The translations under genes were made by a program, and so were the position numbers. 64,000 nt of DNA from an uncultured Eubacteriales bacterium (GTDB taxonomy: Bacteria; Bacillota; Clostridia; Oscillospirales; Oscillospiraceae), in the NCBI GenBank assembly GCA_958402445.1, contig CATXTO010000003.1, positions 1-64,000 on the forward strand, written 5' to 3'. Below, piece by piece: positions 9,225 through 17,513 of the stretch. Positions within the stretch are counted from its first letter, which is position 1. Each line of letters begins with the position of its first letter. The notes below the pieces were generated by a model that had not been told where the DNA came from, did not search any database, and saw nothing but the letters and a program-made list of their open reading frames with translations.

Positions 9225-11372
9225 ATGCAGAACATCGCGCAGCTTTTGGCCCGGGAGCTGGGCCAAAAGGAACAATATGTGGAAAACGTCATTGCCCTGC
9301 TGGACGCGGGCAATACCATTCCGTTCATTGCCCGCTACCGGAAGGAGCAGCACGGGGCCATGGACGACACGATCCTGCGGAATCTGGAGACCAGGCTGCA
9401 TGCCCAACGAAACCTCCAGGCCCGGCGGGAAGAGGTAAAGACGGCCATTGGAAACCAGGGAAAGCTGACGCCAGAGTTGGCGGCGGCCATCGACGCAGCC
9501 GTCACCCAGGCGGAGGTGGAGGACCTGTACCGGCCCTACAAGCAAAAACGCAGGACCAGGGCCACAATCGCCCGGGAGAAGGGGCTGGAGGCTCTGGCAG
9601 AGGCCATTTTTCAGCAGGACGGGCGGGACCTTGGGTTGTTGGCCGAGGATTATGTCAACCCAGAGCTGGGGGTTGAGACGGCGGCGGAGGCCCTGTCCGG
9701 CGCGTCGGATATCGTGGCGGAGTGGATTGCCGAAGACCCGGCCATTCGGAAGGAGCTCCGGTTTCTCATGAGCAGGCAGGCCGTTCTGACCGCCCGGGCC
9801 GCAGACCCGGACCGGGACAGCGTTTACCGGCTGTATTACGCCTTTTCCGCCCCGGTGGTCAAGCTCCAGGACCACCAGATCCTGGCGCTGAACCGGGGGG
9901 AAAAGGAGGAGCTTCTCAAAATCGATCTGTCCCTGCCGGGTGGCGAGGGTAAGGCGCTGGTGTGCCGGCGGGCCCTGAAGCCGGGCGGTCCCGGCAGCGC
10001 CCTGGTGCGCGCCGCCGCCGAGGACGCCTATGACCGGCTCATTGAGCCCGCCGCCCAGCGGGAGCTGCGGAGCGATTTGACGGAACGGGCGCAGGAGGGG
10101 GCCATAGCCAACTTCGCCCTGAACCTCAAGCCGCTCTTGTTGCAGCCCCCGGTGAAGGGCGCGGTTACCATGGGCCTGGACCCCGGCTACCGAAACGGTT
10201 GTAAGGTGGCGGTGGTGGATGGAACCGGCCGGGTGCTGGACACCGCCGTGGTGTATCCCACTCTGTCGGAGCGCAAGCGGCAGGAGGCGATGCAGACGCT
10301 GGAAGGGCTGATTGCCCGGCATGGGGTCCGGCATATCGCCATCGGCAACGGCACGGCCTCCCGGGAGACCGAGACCATGACGGCGGAGCTGCTGCGGCAG
10401 ACACCGGGAGTCCAATACATGGTGGTCAGCGAGGCTGGCGCTTCCGTGTATTCGGCCTCCTCCCTGGCGGCGGAGGAGATGCCCACGCTGGACGTCAATC
10501 TTCGGTCCGCCGTCTCCATCGCCCGGCGGCTTCAGGACCCCCTGGCGGAGCTGGTGAAAATCGATCCTAAGGCCATCGGGGTGGGCCAGTATCAGCATGA
10601 TATGCCCCAAAAGCGGCTGGGCGAAGCGCTGGAGGCGGTGGTGGAGGACTGCGTGAACAGCGTGGGCGTGGATGTGAACACCGCTTCCCAAAGCCTTTTG
10701 CGGCAGGTGGCGGGGCTGAATGCCGCCACGGCGAAAAACCTGGTGGCTTACCGGGAGGAGCACGGCCCCTTCACCAGCCGGGCGCAGCTCCGGAAGATTC
10801 CAAAGCTGGGGCCTAAGGCCTTCCAGCAGTGCGCCGGCTTTCTTCGGGTGCCGGGGAGCGGGGAGCTGCTGGACCGCACCGGGGTCCATCCGGAGTCCTA
10901 CGCCGGGGCGGAGGCTCTGCTGGCCCTGTGCGGCATTGACAAGATGGAGGCCGCGGGCGGATTACCCCAACTGCCGCAGCAGGTGGAGCGCCTGGGGTGG
11001 GACCGGACGGCGGACCAGTGCGGGGTGGGACTGCCCACCCTGCGGGACATGGTGCGGGAGCTCCAAAAGCCCGGCCGGGACCCCCGGGAGGAGCTGCCCG
11101 CTCCTCTGCTCCGGACGGACGTCATGGAGCTCAAGGACCTGAAGCCCGGCATGGTTCTGCAGGGCACCGTGCGCAACGTGGTGGATTTCGGCGTGTTTGT
11201 GGATTTGGGCGTGCATCAGGACGGCCTAGTGCATATCTCTCAGGTGTGCAGCCGGTATATCCGGCATCCTTCCGAGGTGGTGCAGGTGGGGGATGTGGTG
11301 CAGGTTGCGGTGCTGGAGGTTGACGAAAAGCGAAAACGAATCAGCCTGTCCATGAAGGACCTGCCGGCCTAG
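9225..11372 (+). CDS. tex: Tex family RNA-binding transcription accessory protein
   Basis: A 715-residue cytosolic protein of the Tex family, which associates with RNA and the transcription machinery; its exact role in Firmicutes is unsettled. The order is standard: N-terminal helical region with TIPFIARYRKE (~30-40), YqgF-like RNase H fold around MGLDPGYRNGCKVAVVDGTG (~320), helix-hairpin-helix repeats around AATAKNLVAYREEHGPF (~505), and a C-terminal S1 domain starting LKPGMVLQGTVRNVVDFGVF (~640). Length matches the family. ATG 9225 follows AGAAGGAGACGG; a longer in-frame extension to 9111 precedes the promoter and is rejected. birA follows 30 bp later on the same strand, so the two may be co-transcribed. 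Confidence 0.96.
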   Translation: MQNIAQLLARELGQKEQYVENVIALLDAGNTIPFIARYRKEQHGAMDDTILRNLETRLHAQRNLQARREEVKTAIGNQGKLTPELAAAIDAAVTQAEVEDLYRPYKQKRRTRATIAREKGLEALAEAIFQQDGRDLGLLAEDYVNPELGVETAAEALSGASDIVAEWIAEDPAIRKELRFLMSRQAVLTARAADPDRDSVYRLYYAFSAPVVKLQDHQILALNRGEKEELLKIDLSLPGGEGKALVCRRALKPGGPGSALVRAAAEDAYDRLIEPAAQRELRSDLTERAQEGAIANFALNLKPLLLQPPVKGAVTMGLDPGYRNGCKVAVVDGTGRVLDTAVVYPTLSERKRQEAMQTLEGLIARHGVRHIAIGNGTASRETETMTAELLRQTPGVQYMVVSEAGASVYSASSLAAEEMPTLDVNLRSAVSIARRLQDPLAELVKIDPKAIGVGQYQHDMPQKRLGEALEAVVEDCVNSVGVDVNTASQSLLRQVAGLNAATAKNLVAYREEHGPFTSRAQLRKIPKLGPKAFQQCAGFLRVPGSGELLDRTGVHPESYAGAEALLALCGIDKMEAAGGLPQLPQQVERLGWDRTADQCGVGLPTLRDMVRELQKPGRDPREELPAPLLRTDVMELKDLKPGMVLQGTVRNVVDFGVFVDLGVHQDGLVHISQVCSRYIRHPSEVVQVGDVVQVAVLEVDEKRKRISLSMKDLPA

Positions 11373-11402
11373 GCGCGGCAAGGAAAAGGAGGTCATATCT
11401 GC

Positions 11403-12386
11403 ATGAAGGGGCGGGTTTTGCAAATGCTGCGGGAGACGCAGGGCGATCTATCCGGTGCTGAGGCCAGCGGCCACCTGGGTGTCTCTCGCACGGCAGTTTG
11501 GAAGGCCGTGGAGGCGCTGCGGCGGGAGGGCTACGGCATTGCGTCCCATCCCGGGCGGGGATATCGCCTGCTCTCCACGCCGGAGAGGCTGTCGGCCCGG
11601 GAGATTCAGGCTCGCATGGGGAATCATCCCTGGGCCGGCCTGGTCCGTGTCCTGGAGACCGTGGATTCCACCAATACCGCAGCAAAGGCGCTGGCCGCTC
11701 AAGGCGCGCCCCAGGGTACGGCGGTGCTGGCGGAGCGCCAGACAGGAGGCCGGGGGCGATTGGGCCGGCAATTTGATTCTCCCTCCGGCATGGGGGTGTA
11801 TCTGTCCGTGGTGCTCCGGCCGGAGGTGGAGCCGCAGCGGCTTCTGCCCTTGACTTGCTTTGTAGCGGCGGCCCTGTGCGACGCGGTGGAGGAAGCGGTG
11901 GGCTTGCGGCCGGAGATTAAATGGACCAACGACCTGCTGCTGGGCGGCAAAAAGCTGGCTGGAATTCTCACGGAGTTGACGCTGGAGGCGGAGAGCCACA
12001 GGGTGCAGTACGCCGTGGTGGGCGCGGGAATCAACTGCGGCCAGCAGGAGGTCGATTTCCCGCCGGCGCTCCGGGAAACCGCCTGCTCTTTGGCGATGGC
12101 AGGACGGAGCGTGGACCGGAACGCCCTGGCCGCGTCCATGCTGCTGCATTTGGCCGAACTCTCCCGGACCCTGCTGTCGGACCAGGGCGCGTGGATGCGA
12201 AAGTACCGGAGCGGCTGCGTCACCATCGGCAGACAGGTGCGGGTGCTTCAGAGCGGGGCATGCCGGGAGGGCCTGGCGCTGGGGGTGGACGACCAGGGTG
12301 CCCTGCTGGTGGACTTTGGAGACGGGCCTGCCCAGCCGGTCCAGTCTGGGGAGGTCAGCATCCGGGGTTTGGATGAGTATGCATAA
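11403..12386 (+). CDS. birA: Bifunctional biotin--[acetyl-CoA-carboxylase] ligase / biotin repressor
   Basis: A 327-residue BirA. Residues 1-60 are a winged HTH (SHLGVSRTAVWKAVEALRREG) that in the family binds the biotin operator. The ligase domain follows, with the substrate-loop signature TGGRGRLGR near residue 115 and KWTNDLLLGGKKLAGIL near 175, which carry the biotinyl-AMP and lysine-binding residues. The C-terminal SH3-like domain includes GVDDQGALLVDFGDG. The protein activates biotin to biotinyl-AMP and transfers it to biotin carboxyl carrier proteins. The HTH suggests it can also regulate biotin genes; no biotin synthesis genes or obvious operator are in this window. The start follows AAAGGAGG at 11386-11393. 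Confidence 0.97.
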   Translation: MKGRVLQMLRETQGDLSGAEASGHLGVSRTAVWKAVEALRREGYGIASHPGRGYRLLSTPERLSAREIQARMGNHPWAGLVRVLETVDSTNTAAKALAAQGAPQGTAVLAERQTGGRGRLGRQFDSPSGMGVYLSVVLRPEVEPQRLLPLTCFVAAALCDAVEEAVGLRPEIKWTNDLLLGGKKLAGILTELTLEAESHRVQYAVVGAGINCGQQEVDFPPALRETACSLAMAGRSVDRNALAASMLLHLAELSRTLLSDQGAWMRKYRSGCVTIGRQVRVLQSGACREGLALGVDDQGALLVDFGDGPAQPVQSGEVSIRGLDEYA

Positions 12387-12436
12387 GGCCGCGTTTCGGC
12401 GCGGAAATATGAAACAGCAGAAAGGAGTATTTTAAA

Positions 12437-12958
12437 ATGAATGAGGTTTTACAGGCCATTTTGGACAGGAGAAGCTGCAAACGGTATTTGGACGAGCCCG
12501 TGCCCCAGGAGCTGCTGGACCAGGTGCTCTTGGCCGGAACCTATGCCGCCAACGGCAGAGGCAAGCAGGCGGGAAAAATTTTGGTTTTGACCAAGCCGGA
12601 GGACATTGCGACGCTGGAACGGCTCAACGCGCAGATTTTGGGCAGCCCGGAGGCGCATCCCTTTTATGGTGCGCCGGTGGTTTTGGCGGTTTTGGCCAAC
12701 AGAGAGGTGAATACCGCAGTGGAGGACGGCAGCCTAGTGATTGGTAACATGCTGCTGGCCGCCCATGCCCTGGGCCTGGGCGCCTGCTGGATTCACAGGG
12801 CCAGAGAGGAATTCGAGAGCACGGAGGGCAGGGAGCTGCTGCAACGCTGGGGCGTGACCGGCCCCTACATGGGCGTAGGGCACTGCGTTTTGGGGTATCG
12901 GGCGGAGGAGCCCCGGCCGGCTGCGCCTAGAAAAGCGGATTTTATCGTAAAAATTTAA
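12437..12958 (+). CDS. Nitroreductase family protein
   Basis: A 173-residue FMN-dependent nitroreductase-fold protein. The N-terminal ILDRRSCKRYLDEPVP is the family's FMN phosphate-binding RRS(x)R segment, and the mid-region GSLVIGNMLLAAHALGLGAC (~95-115) is the conserved helix near the flavin, followed by the usual C-terminal GYRAEEPRPAAPRK. It is short, as in the single-domain nitroreductases. Substrate cannot be predicted: these enzymes reduce nitro compounds, quinones or flavins with NAD(P)H. The start follows AAAGGAG by 10 bases. Confidence 0.9.
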   Translation: MNEVLQAILDRRSCKRYLDEPVPQELLDQVLLAGTYAANGRGKQAGKILVLTKPEDIATLERLNAQILGSPEAHPFYGAPVVLAVLANREVNTAVEDGSLVIGNMLLAAHALGLGACWIHRAREEFESTEGRELLQRWGVTGPYMGVGHCVLGYRAEEPRPAAPRKADFIVKI

Positions 12959-12964
12959 AAATGG

Positions 12965-12993
12965 TTGCAATCCTTCCTGAGATTGGATATACT
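12965..12993 (+). promoter_or_regulatory. Sigma-A promoter of the small membrane protein gene
   Basis: TTGCAA, 17 bases, TATACT, located 38 bases before the start codon at 13032. Confidence 0.75.
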
Positions 12994-13031
12994 AAGCCAG
13001 AGAAAACCAACTCAATACTGGAGGAATACCA

Positions 13032-13322
13032 ATGAAAAACCTGTGGAAAGTCGTGGCCACTCTGGTTGTGGTGGCCGGCGCTGTTATGATTCTAGTCCGC
13101 TGCTGGGACAAAATTGACGAGAAGCTGCGTAATGCCGGCAGAAGATGCCGCTGCAAAACCGAGGTGGACCAGTTCTGCTGTCATGCAGCGGAGGAACTGA
13201 AGGATGAGGCCTGCGAGGTTGCCCACGACGCCGCCGAGGCGGTCCAGGAGGGCGCGGAAAAGGTAGCGGACAAAGCCCAGGAGCTGGCGGAAAACGTGAC
13301 GCCCGAGGACTTTGCCGACTAA
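13032..13322 (+). CDS. Small membrane-anchored protein with amphipathic Ala/Glu helix
   Basis: A 96-residue protein with one N-terminal membrane segment (WKVVATLVVVAGAVMILV, residues 5-22), a basic Cys-containing segment (RRCRCKTEVDQFCCH), and a long charged helix rich in Ala, Glu and Lys (EVAHDAAEAVQEGAEKVADK) ending in acidic ENVTPEDFAD. The tail resembles YtxH/LEA-like low-complexity helices, but no domain is certain. It probably sits in the membrane with the helix in the cytosol (the basic residues after the segment favour that). It has its own promoter and a strong hairpin behind it, so it is a single-gene unit. Function unknown. Confidence 0.75.
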   Translation: MKNLWKVVATLVVVAGAVMILVRCWDKIDEKLRNAGRRCRCKTEVDQFCCHAAEELKDEACEVAHDAAEAVQEGAEKVADKAQELAENVTPEDFAD

Positions 13323-13340
13323 GCAGAGCGCAAACTGCAA

Positions 13341-13387
13341 ATACGCAGTACCCCCCGCCGCAACATCTGGCGGGGGGTACTGCGTAT
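13341..13387 (+). terminator. Strong hairpin terminator after the small membrane protein gene
   Basis: A 19-bp perfect stem (ATACGCAGTACCCCCCGCC with its complement) around a 9-base loop. No U-run follows. Confidence 0.7.
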
Positions 13388-13468
13388 CGAGGCCCCATCA
13401 AATTTACTGTTTTTCAGGCCTTCCATTTTTATGGATGGGATAGAGAAAACAAAGGAAGGAATGCGGAA

Positions 13469-14002
13469 ATGTTTTATGAAATAAAGACGGACAGGTTGGT
13501 TTTGCGTCCTTTGGATATAGCTGATTTAAAAACCGTGCATATTTATGCTTCTGATGAAGAAAACACTACATATATGTGTTGGCTGCCAAATCACACGGTG
13601 GAAGAAACAGAACAGTTCTTGATCCGCGTCACAAACGAATGGAAAAAAGACAATCCGAGCTTTTATGAATTTGCTATCGTGCTGGATGGATTGCAAATAG
13701 GAGCAATCTCCATTTACTTAGATGATACAAGAAAAATTGGCGAACTTGGGTGGATCATCAATAAGCGATATTGGAAAAAAGGAATTGCGTTTGAAGCCGC
13801 TATTGCGATGAAAGATTTTGCTATAAACACGTTGAAGGTTACAAAAATAATAGCGAATTGTGATTGGAGAAATGTCAGCTCCTATAGTCTTATGAAAAAA
13901 ATAGGTATGAAACTAGAAAGTGACAATGGAGTCAGGACATACTCGAAAAATAATGAGACGGCGAAAGGACTAACGTATTCTCTTGTCATCGGGGATTCTT
14001 AA
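13469..14002 (+). CDS. GNAT acetyltransferase, RimJ/RimL type
   Basis: A 177-residue acetyl-CoA-dependent N-acetyltransferase. TDRLVLRPLDIADL at residues 7-20 is the typical RimJ/RimL opening; IGELGWIINKRYWKKGIAFE (~88-108) covers the beta-strand and acetyl-CoA loop, here with KKGIAFEA instead of the usual GxGYATEA; NVSSYSLMKKIGMK is the C-terminal helix and beta-bulge. The acceptor amine is unknown. The gene is visibly AT-richer than every neighbour, suggesting recent transfer. AAGGAAGG lies 6-13 bases before the ATG. It is followed by a terminator and then the repeat block. Confidence 0.9.
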   Translation: MFYEIKTDRLVLRPLDIADLKTVHIYASDEENTTYMCWLPNHTVEETEQFLIRVTNEWKKDNPSFYEFAIVLDGLQIGAISIYLDDTRKIGELGWIINKRYWKKGIAFEAAIAMKDFAINTLKVTKIIANCDWRNVSSYSLMKKIGMKLESDNGVRTYSKNNETAKGLTYSLVIGDS

Positions 14003-14216
14003 ATAATGTGCCTAGAACCGCCAAAGCGTCGCCAGCAATCCCTGGCAACGGCAAACAATATGCCGCCGCGTCAAAGCAAAGTCCGCTTTTGCAACGGCGG
14101 TTAATATAGCCGCCATCCGCGCCACTCCCTTGCTTCTCCGCCCCAAACCGAACCCGCTGGCGCGGGCTCCGGTTTGGCTATTTGTTTTCCGGTGATATCT
14201 TTGTAATATTATGATA
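14003..14216. other. Non-coding stretch before the repeat block
   Basis: The 214 bases hold a terminator hairpin (14143-14188, listed separately) and a stretch with several short inverted repeats (CCAG/CTGG, GCCGCC/GGCGG) but no open frame with a ribosome binding site. Confidence 0.5.
14143..14188 (+). terminator. Terminator hairpin downstream of the acetyltransferase
   Basis: CCAAACCG pairs with CGGTTTGG, with an inner CCCGC/GCGGG stem; a T-rich tail (CTATTTGTTTT) follows, the usual rho-independent layout. Confidence 0.7.
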
Positions 14217-14790
14217 TAGGGGCGGCCTATGGCCGCCCGCGGGCGAGCACAGCTCGCCCCTACAGGAGGTGTATCGATGGCGCGTTTGTAGGGGCGGCCT
14301 GCGGCCGCCCGCGGGCGAGCGCAGCTCGCCCCTACAGGACGGTGTATCGATGGCGCGTTTGCAGGGGCGGCCTATGGCCGCCCGCCTGTGACGCATCCTG
14401 GCATGGAACCGAACTAGATCGGGTGAGGGAACGGCCTATGGCCGTTCTGGAGGAGCGCGCAGCTCGCCCCTACAGGGCGGTGTATCAATGGCGCGTTTGC
14501 AGGGGCGGCCTATGGCCGCCCGCGGGCGAGCGCAGCTCGCCCCTACAGGGCGGTGTATCGATGGCGCGTTTGCAGGCGGGCGGCCTATGGCCGCCCGCCT
14601 GCGCCGCATTCTAGCATGGAACCGAACTAGATCGGGTGAGGGAACGGCCTGCGGCCGTTCTGGAGGAGCGCGCAGCTCGCCCCTACAGGACGGTGTATCG
14701 ATGGCGCGTTTGCAGGGGCGACCATAGGCGCCCCTACCACGATTTTCTAATAACATTGCTGTAGGGAACGACCAAAGGCCGTTCCCTACA
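14217..14790. repeat. Block of the double-hairpin repeat with a ~210-bp higher-order tandem duplication
   Basis: Six elements lie at 14217-14263, 14288-14335, 14360-14473, 14499-14546, 14571-14686 and 14713-14789. Most combine a GGCC hairpin (GGGCGGCC-TAT-GGCCGCCC) with a GAGC hairpin (GGGCGAGC-GCA-GCTCGCCC) and are joined by a constant linker around TGTATCGATGGCGCGTTT. Two of them carry the same long insertion (GAACCGAACTAGATCGGG) and start 209-210 bases apart, showing that a two-element unit was duplicated. The last element is a plain hairpin, GTAGGGAACG paired with CGTTCCCTAC. Confidence 0.9.
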
Positions 14791-14808
14791 GCTTATTGTT
14801 TTGCGTCC

Positions 14809-16008
14809 CTATGCCCGCAGAAGCTCCACCAGCATCTGGGTGCACAGCTCCATGTCCTCCACGGGGATGTACTCAAACCGGCCATGGTAATTCTCACCGC
14901 CGGTACACAGATTGGGGCAGGGAAGCCCCTCGTAGGACAGCCGGGCGCCGTCGGTACCGCCTCGAATGGGCACCACCGCCGGCACGATGCCCGCCCGCTC
15001 CATAGCGGCCCTGGCCCGGTCCACTACGTGCATCACCGGCAGGATTTTTTCTTTCATGTTGTAATAGCTGTCCTTTAGCTCCAGCTCCACGGCCTGGAAG
15101 CCATACTTGTCGTTGAGAAATGCGGCAATCCGTTCAAACAGGTTTTTCCGGGCGGTGAACTTTTCCATGTCGTGGTCCCGGATAATATATCGGAGCTGGG
15201 CGCGCTCCACGTCGCCCTCCATGTCCGTGAGCAGGGCGAAGCCCTCGTAGCCCTCCGTGGCCTCCGGGCGCTCGTGGACCGGCAGCAGGTTGTGGAACTC
15301 CATGGCCAGGAGCTGGGCGTTGATCATATTGCCCTTAGCGCTGCCCGGGTGAATGTTCCGGCCCTGGAACCGGACGGTGGCGGAGGCGGCGTTAAAGTTC
15401 TCATACTCCAGCTCCCCCAATGTGCCGCCATCCACGGTGTAGGCCCAGGCTGCGCCAAAATCCTTTAAATTGAACCGGTCCGCACCTCGACCGATCTCCT
15501 CATCTGGGGTAAAACCGATACGCAAGGTAGCGTGAGGCTCCTGGGACTGCATCAGGCGTTCGGCTGCGGTCAAGATTTCTGCGATGCCCGCCTTGTCGTC
15601 GGCGCCCAGAAGCGTGGTGCCGTCGGTGACGATCAGATGTTTCCCTCGGTTCCGGGTCAGGCTGGAGAAGTCGGACTCCCGCATGACGATGCCTTGGGCC
15701 TGATTCAGCACCAGGTCCCCGCCCTGATAGTGCACCACCTGGGTCTGAATGCCGGCCCCGGAACAGTCCGGGGAGGTGTCCATGTGGGCGATGAGGCCAA
15801 TTACCGGGCGACTGGGGTCCCCGGGCACCGTGCCGTACACGTAGCCGTCGGCGTCCATGTAGGCGTCCACGATGCCCATGGCCTTCATCTCCTCCACCAG
15901 GGCCTTTGCAAAGGTCTTTTGCTTGCTTGTAGAGGGGCATGCCTGAGAGAACTCGTCGGATTGGGTGTCGAAAGCGACATAGGAAAGCAGTCTTTCTGCG
16001 GCTGTCAT
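14809..16008 (-). CDS. pepT: Peptidase T (tripeptide aminopeptidase)
   Basis: A 399-residue M20 zinc aminopeptidase that removes the N-terminal residue of tripeptides in the cytosol. IGLIAHMDTSPD (~73) holds the first metal-ligand His and Asp, LLGADDKAGIAEI (~135) the bridging Asp, FTPDEEIGRGAD (~172) the catalytic Glu pair, TVDGGTLGELEYENFNAA (~190) the next ligand, and RGGTDGARLSYEGLPCPN (~345) the C-terminal conserved block. Length is normal. AAGGAGGAATTGT precedes the ATG. It follows ackA on the same strand across a hairpin and may be expressed by read-through. Confidence 0.97.
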   Translation of the reverse strand: MTAAERLLSYVAFDTQSDEFSQACPSTSKQKTFAKALVEEMKAMGIVDAYMDADGYVYGTVPGDPSRPVIGLIAHMDTSPDCSGAGIQTQVVHYQGGDLVLNQAQGIVMRESDFSSLTRNRGKHLIVTDGTTLLGADDKAGIAEILTAAERLMQSQEPHATLRIGFTPDEEIGRGADRFNLKDFGAAWAYTVDGGTLGELEYENFNAASATVRFQGRNIHPGSAKGNMINAQLLAMEFHNLLPVHERPEATEGYEGFALLTDMEGDVERAQLRYIIRDHDMEKFTARKNLFERIAAFLNDKYGFQAVELELKDSYYNMKEKILPVMHVVDRARAAMERAGIVPAVVPIRGGTDGARLSYEGLPCPNLCTGGENYHGRFEYIPVEDMELCTQMLVELLRA

Positions 16009-16035
16009 ACAATTCCTCCTTATTATATAATAGGA

Positions 16036-16061
16036 CTGGGAGCGGCGCGGGCCGCTCCCAG
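16036..16061 (-). terminator. Hairpin between ackA and pepT
   Basis: CTGGGAGCGGC pairs with GCCGCTCCCAG around GCGG. On the minus strand it is followed by TCCTATTATATAAT, a mixed T/A tail, so termination is probably partial; the AT-rich tail could also supply a -10 for pepT. Confidence 0.55.
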
Positions 16062-16070
16062 CGTGCGTTG

Positions 16071-17276
16071 TTATTGCGCGGCCTTCACCAGGGCGGCGGT
16101 GTCCTGGGCGATCACCAGCTCCTCGTTGGTAGGAATGACCCAGACCTTAACCTTGGAATCGTCGGCGGAAATGAGGGTTTCCTCGCCCCGGACCTGATTC
16201 CGGGCCGGGTCCAGCTTGACGCCCAAAAACTCCAGCCCTTGGCAGATTTGAGCCCGGTTTGTGATACCGTTTTCTCCCACACCGGCGGTGAAGACCAGGC
16301 AGTCCAGCCCGCCCAATGCTGCGGCGTAGGCGCCGATATACTTCCGGACCTCATAGGCGAACTTGTCCAGGGCCAGCTGGCAGGCCTCGTCGCCCTTCTG
16401 CGCCCCGGCCTCCAGGTCCCGGAAGTCGGAGGACACGCCGTTGGACAGGGCCAGAACCCCGGACTTTTTATTGAGCATGTTCAGGCACTCGTCGGCAGAT
16501 ATGCCGTACTTATTCATGATATACTGCACCACGCAGGCGTCGATGTCCCCGGAGCGGGTGCCCATGGGCACGCCGGCCAGGGGGGACAGGCCCATGGAGG
16601 TGTCGATGCACCTGCCGCCGTCCACGGCGGACAGAGACGAGCCGTTGCCCAAATGGCAGTTGATGATCTTCAGCTCTTCCACGGGCTTACCCATGAGGGC
16701 GGCGGCTCTCTGGGTCACATATTTGTGGGAGGTGCCGTGGAAGCCGTACCGGCGCAGGTGATCCTTTTCATAATACTCAGTGGGGATGGCGTACCGGTAG
16801 GCACGGGGGGGCATGGTCATGTGGAACGCAGTGTCGAACACCGCCGCCTGGGGTTTGCCGGGCATGACCTGCTGACAGGCCTCGATGCCCAGGAGGTTTG
16901 CGGGGATGTGCAGGGGCCCCAGGGGGATGCAGTCCCGGATGGCCGCCAGACAGGCCGCGTCGATGAGGCAGGAATCCACAAATTTGTCCCCGCCGTGGAC
17001 CACCCGGTGCCCAATGGCGTCGATTTCGTCCGTGGAGGAGATGACCCCGTCTGTGGGGTCCTGCAGGATGGCCAGGACGGCGGCGATGGCCTCGGCATGG
17101 GTGGGCATGGGGATATCCTTGACCACCTTCTTGTCAGCGGCGGGGACTCGGTGGGTCAGCCGGCCGTCCAGGCCGATGCGCTCGCAAAGTCCCTTGGCGG
17201 CGACCACGCCGCTGTCCGGATTCATGAGCTGGTATTTGAGACTGGAACTGCCGGCGTTGATGACCAAAATGTTCAT
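16071..17276 (-). CDS. ackA: Acetate kinase
   Basis: A 401-residue acetate kinase of the ASKHA fold that makes ATP from acetyl phosphate in fermentation. ILVINAGSSSLKYQLMN at residues 3-19 is the signature-1 block; HRVVHGGDKFVDSCLID (~90) and FDTAFHMTMPPRAYRYAIP (~145) hold the catalytic Arg and Asp; FHGTSHKYVTQRA (~178), INCHLGNGSSLSAVDGG (~205) and the late GVGENG (~327) are the nucleotide-binding blocks. Length is standard. No pta is adjacent in the window. AGGAGGTTCC stands just before the ATG. Confidence 0.98.
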   Translation of the reverse strand: MNILVINAGSSSLKYQLMNPDSGVVAAKGLCERIGLDGRLTHRVPAADKKVVKDIPMPTHAEAIAAVLAILQDPTDGVISSTDEIDAIGHRVVHGGDKFVDSCLIDAACLAAIRDCIPLGPLHIPANLLGIEACQQVMPGKPQAAVFDTAFHMTMPPRAYRYAIPTEYYEKDHLRRYGFHGTSHKYVTQRAAALMGKPVEELKIINCHLGNGSSLSAVDGGRCIDTSMGLSPLAGVPMGTRSGDIDACVVQYIMNKYGISADECLNMLNKKSGVLALSNGVSSDFRDLEAGAQKGDEACQLALDKFAYEVRKYIGAYAAALGGLDCLVFTAGVGENGITNRAQICQGLEFLGVKLDPARNQVRGEETLISADDSKVKVWVIPTNEELVIAQDTAALVKAAQ

Positions 17277-17513
17277 GTTGCTGGAACCTCCTGTAAACCG
17301 TTATTTCATTTTATTCTGTGGTATGATAGAATAGCCGCGAGGCGGTTTTTCTACTTTGATTGCGGCCGTTTTCTCTGAGAGGCGCCCGGGCCACTTGGCG
17401 GTTTCCGATTTTGGCCGTAATTCCACAGTAGAACAACACATTCGTATTCTATACCATTTTGCAGCGTGCTACAAGACCTTCCAGGAAAAAAATTCATGAA
17501 AAGAGGAGCCTTT

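Noticed and set aside
9060..10889. 609-codon minus-strand frame opposite tex
   Set aside because: Low-complexity antisense of a clear Tex gene in G+C-rich DNA; no start signal.
14342..14756. Small open frames in the repeat block
   Set aside because: They translate the hairpin repeats themselves (repeating CRGELRSP/RPMAARG peptides).
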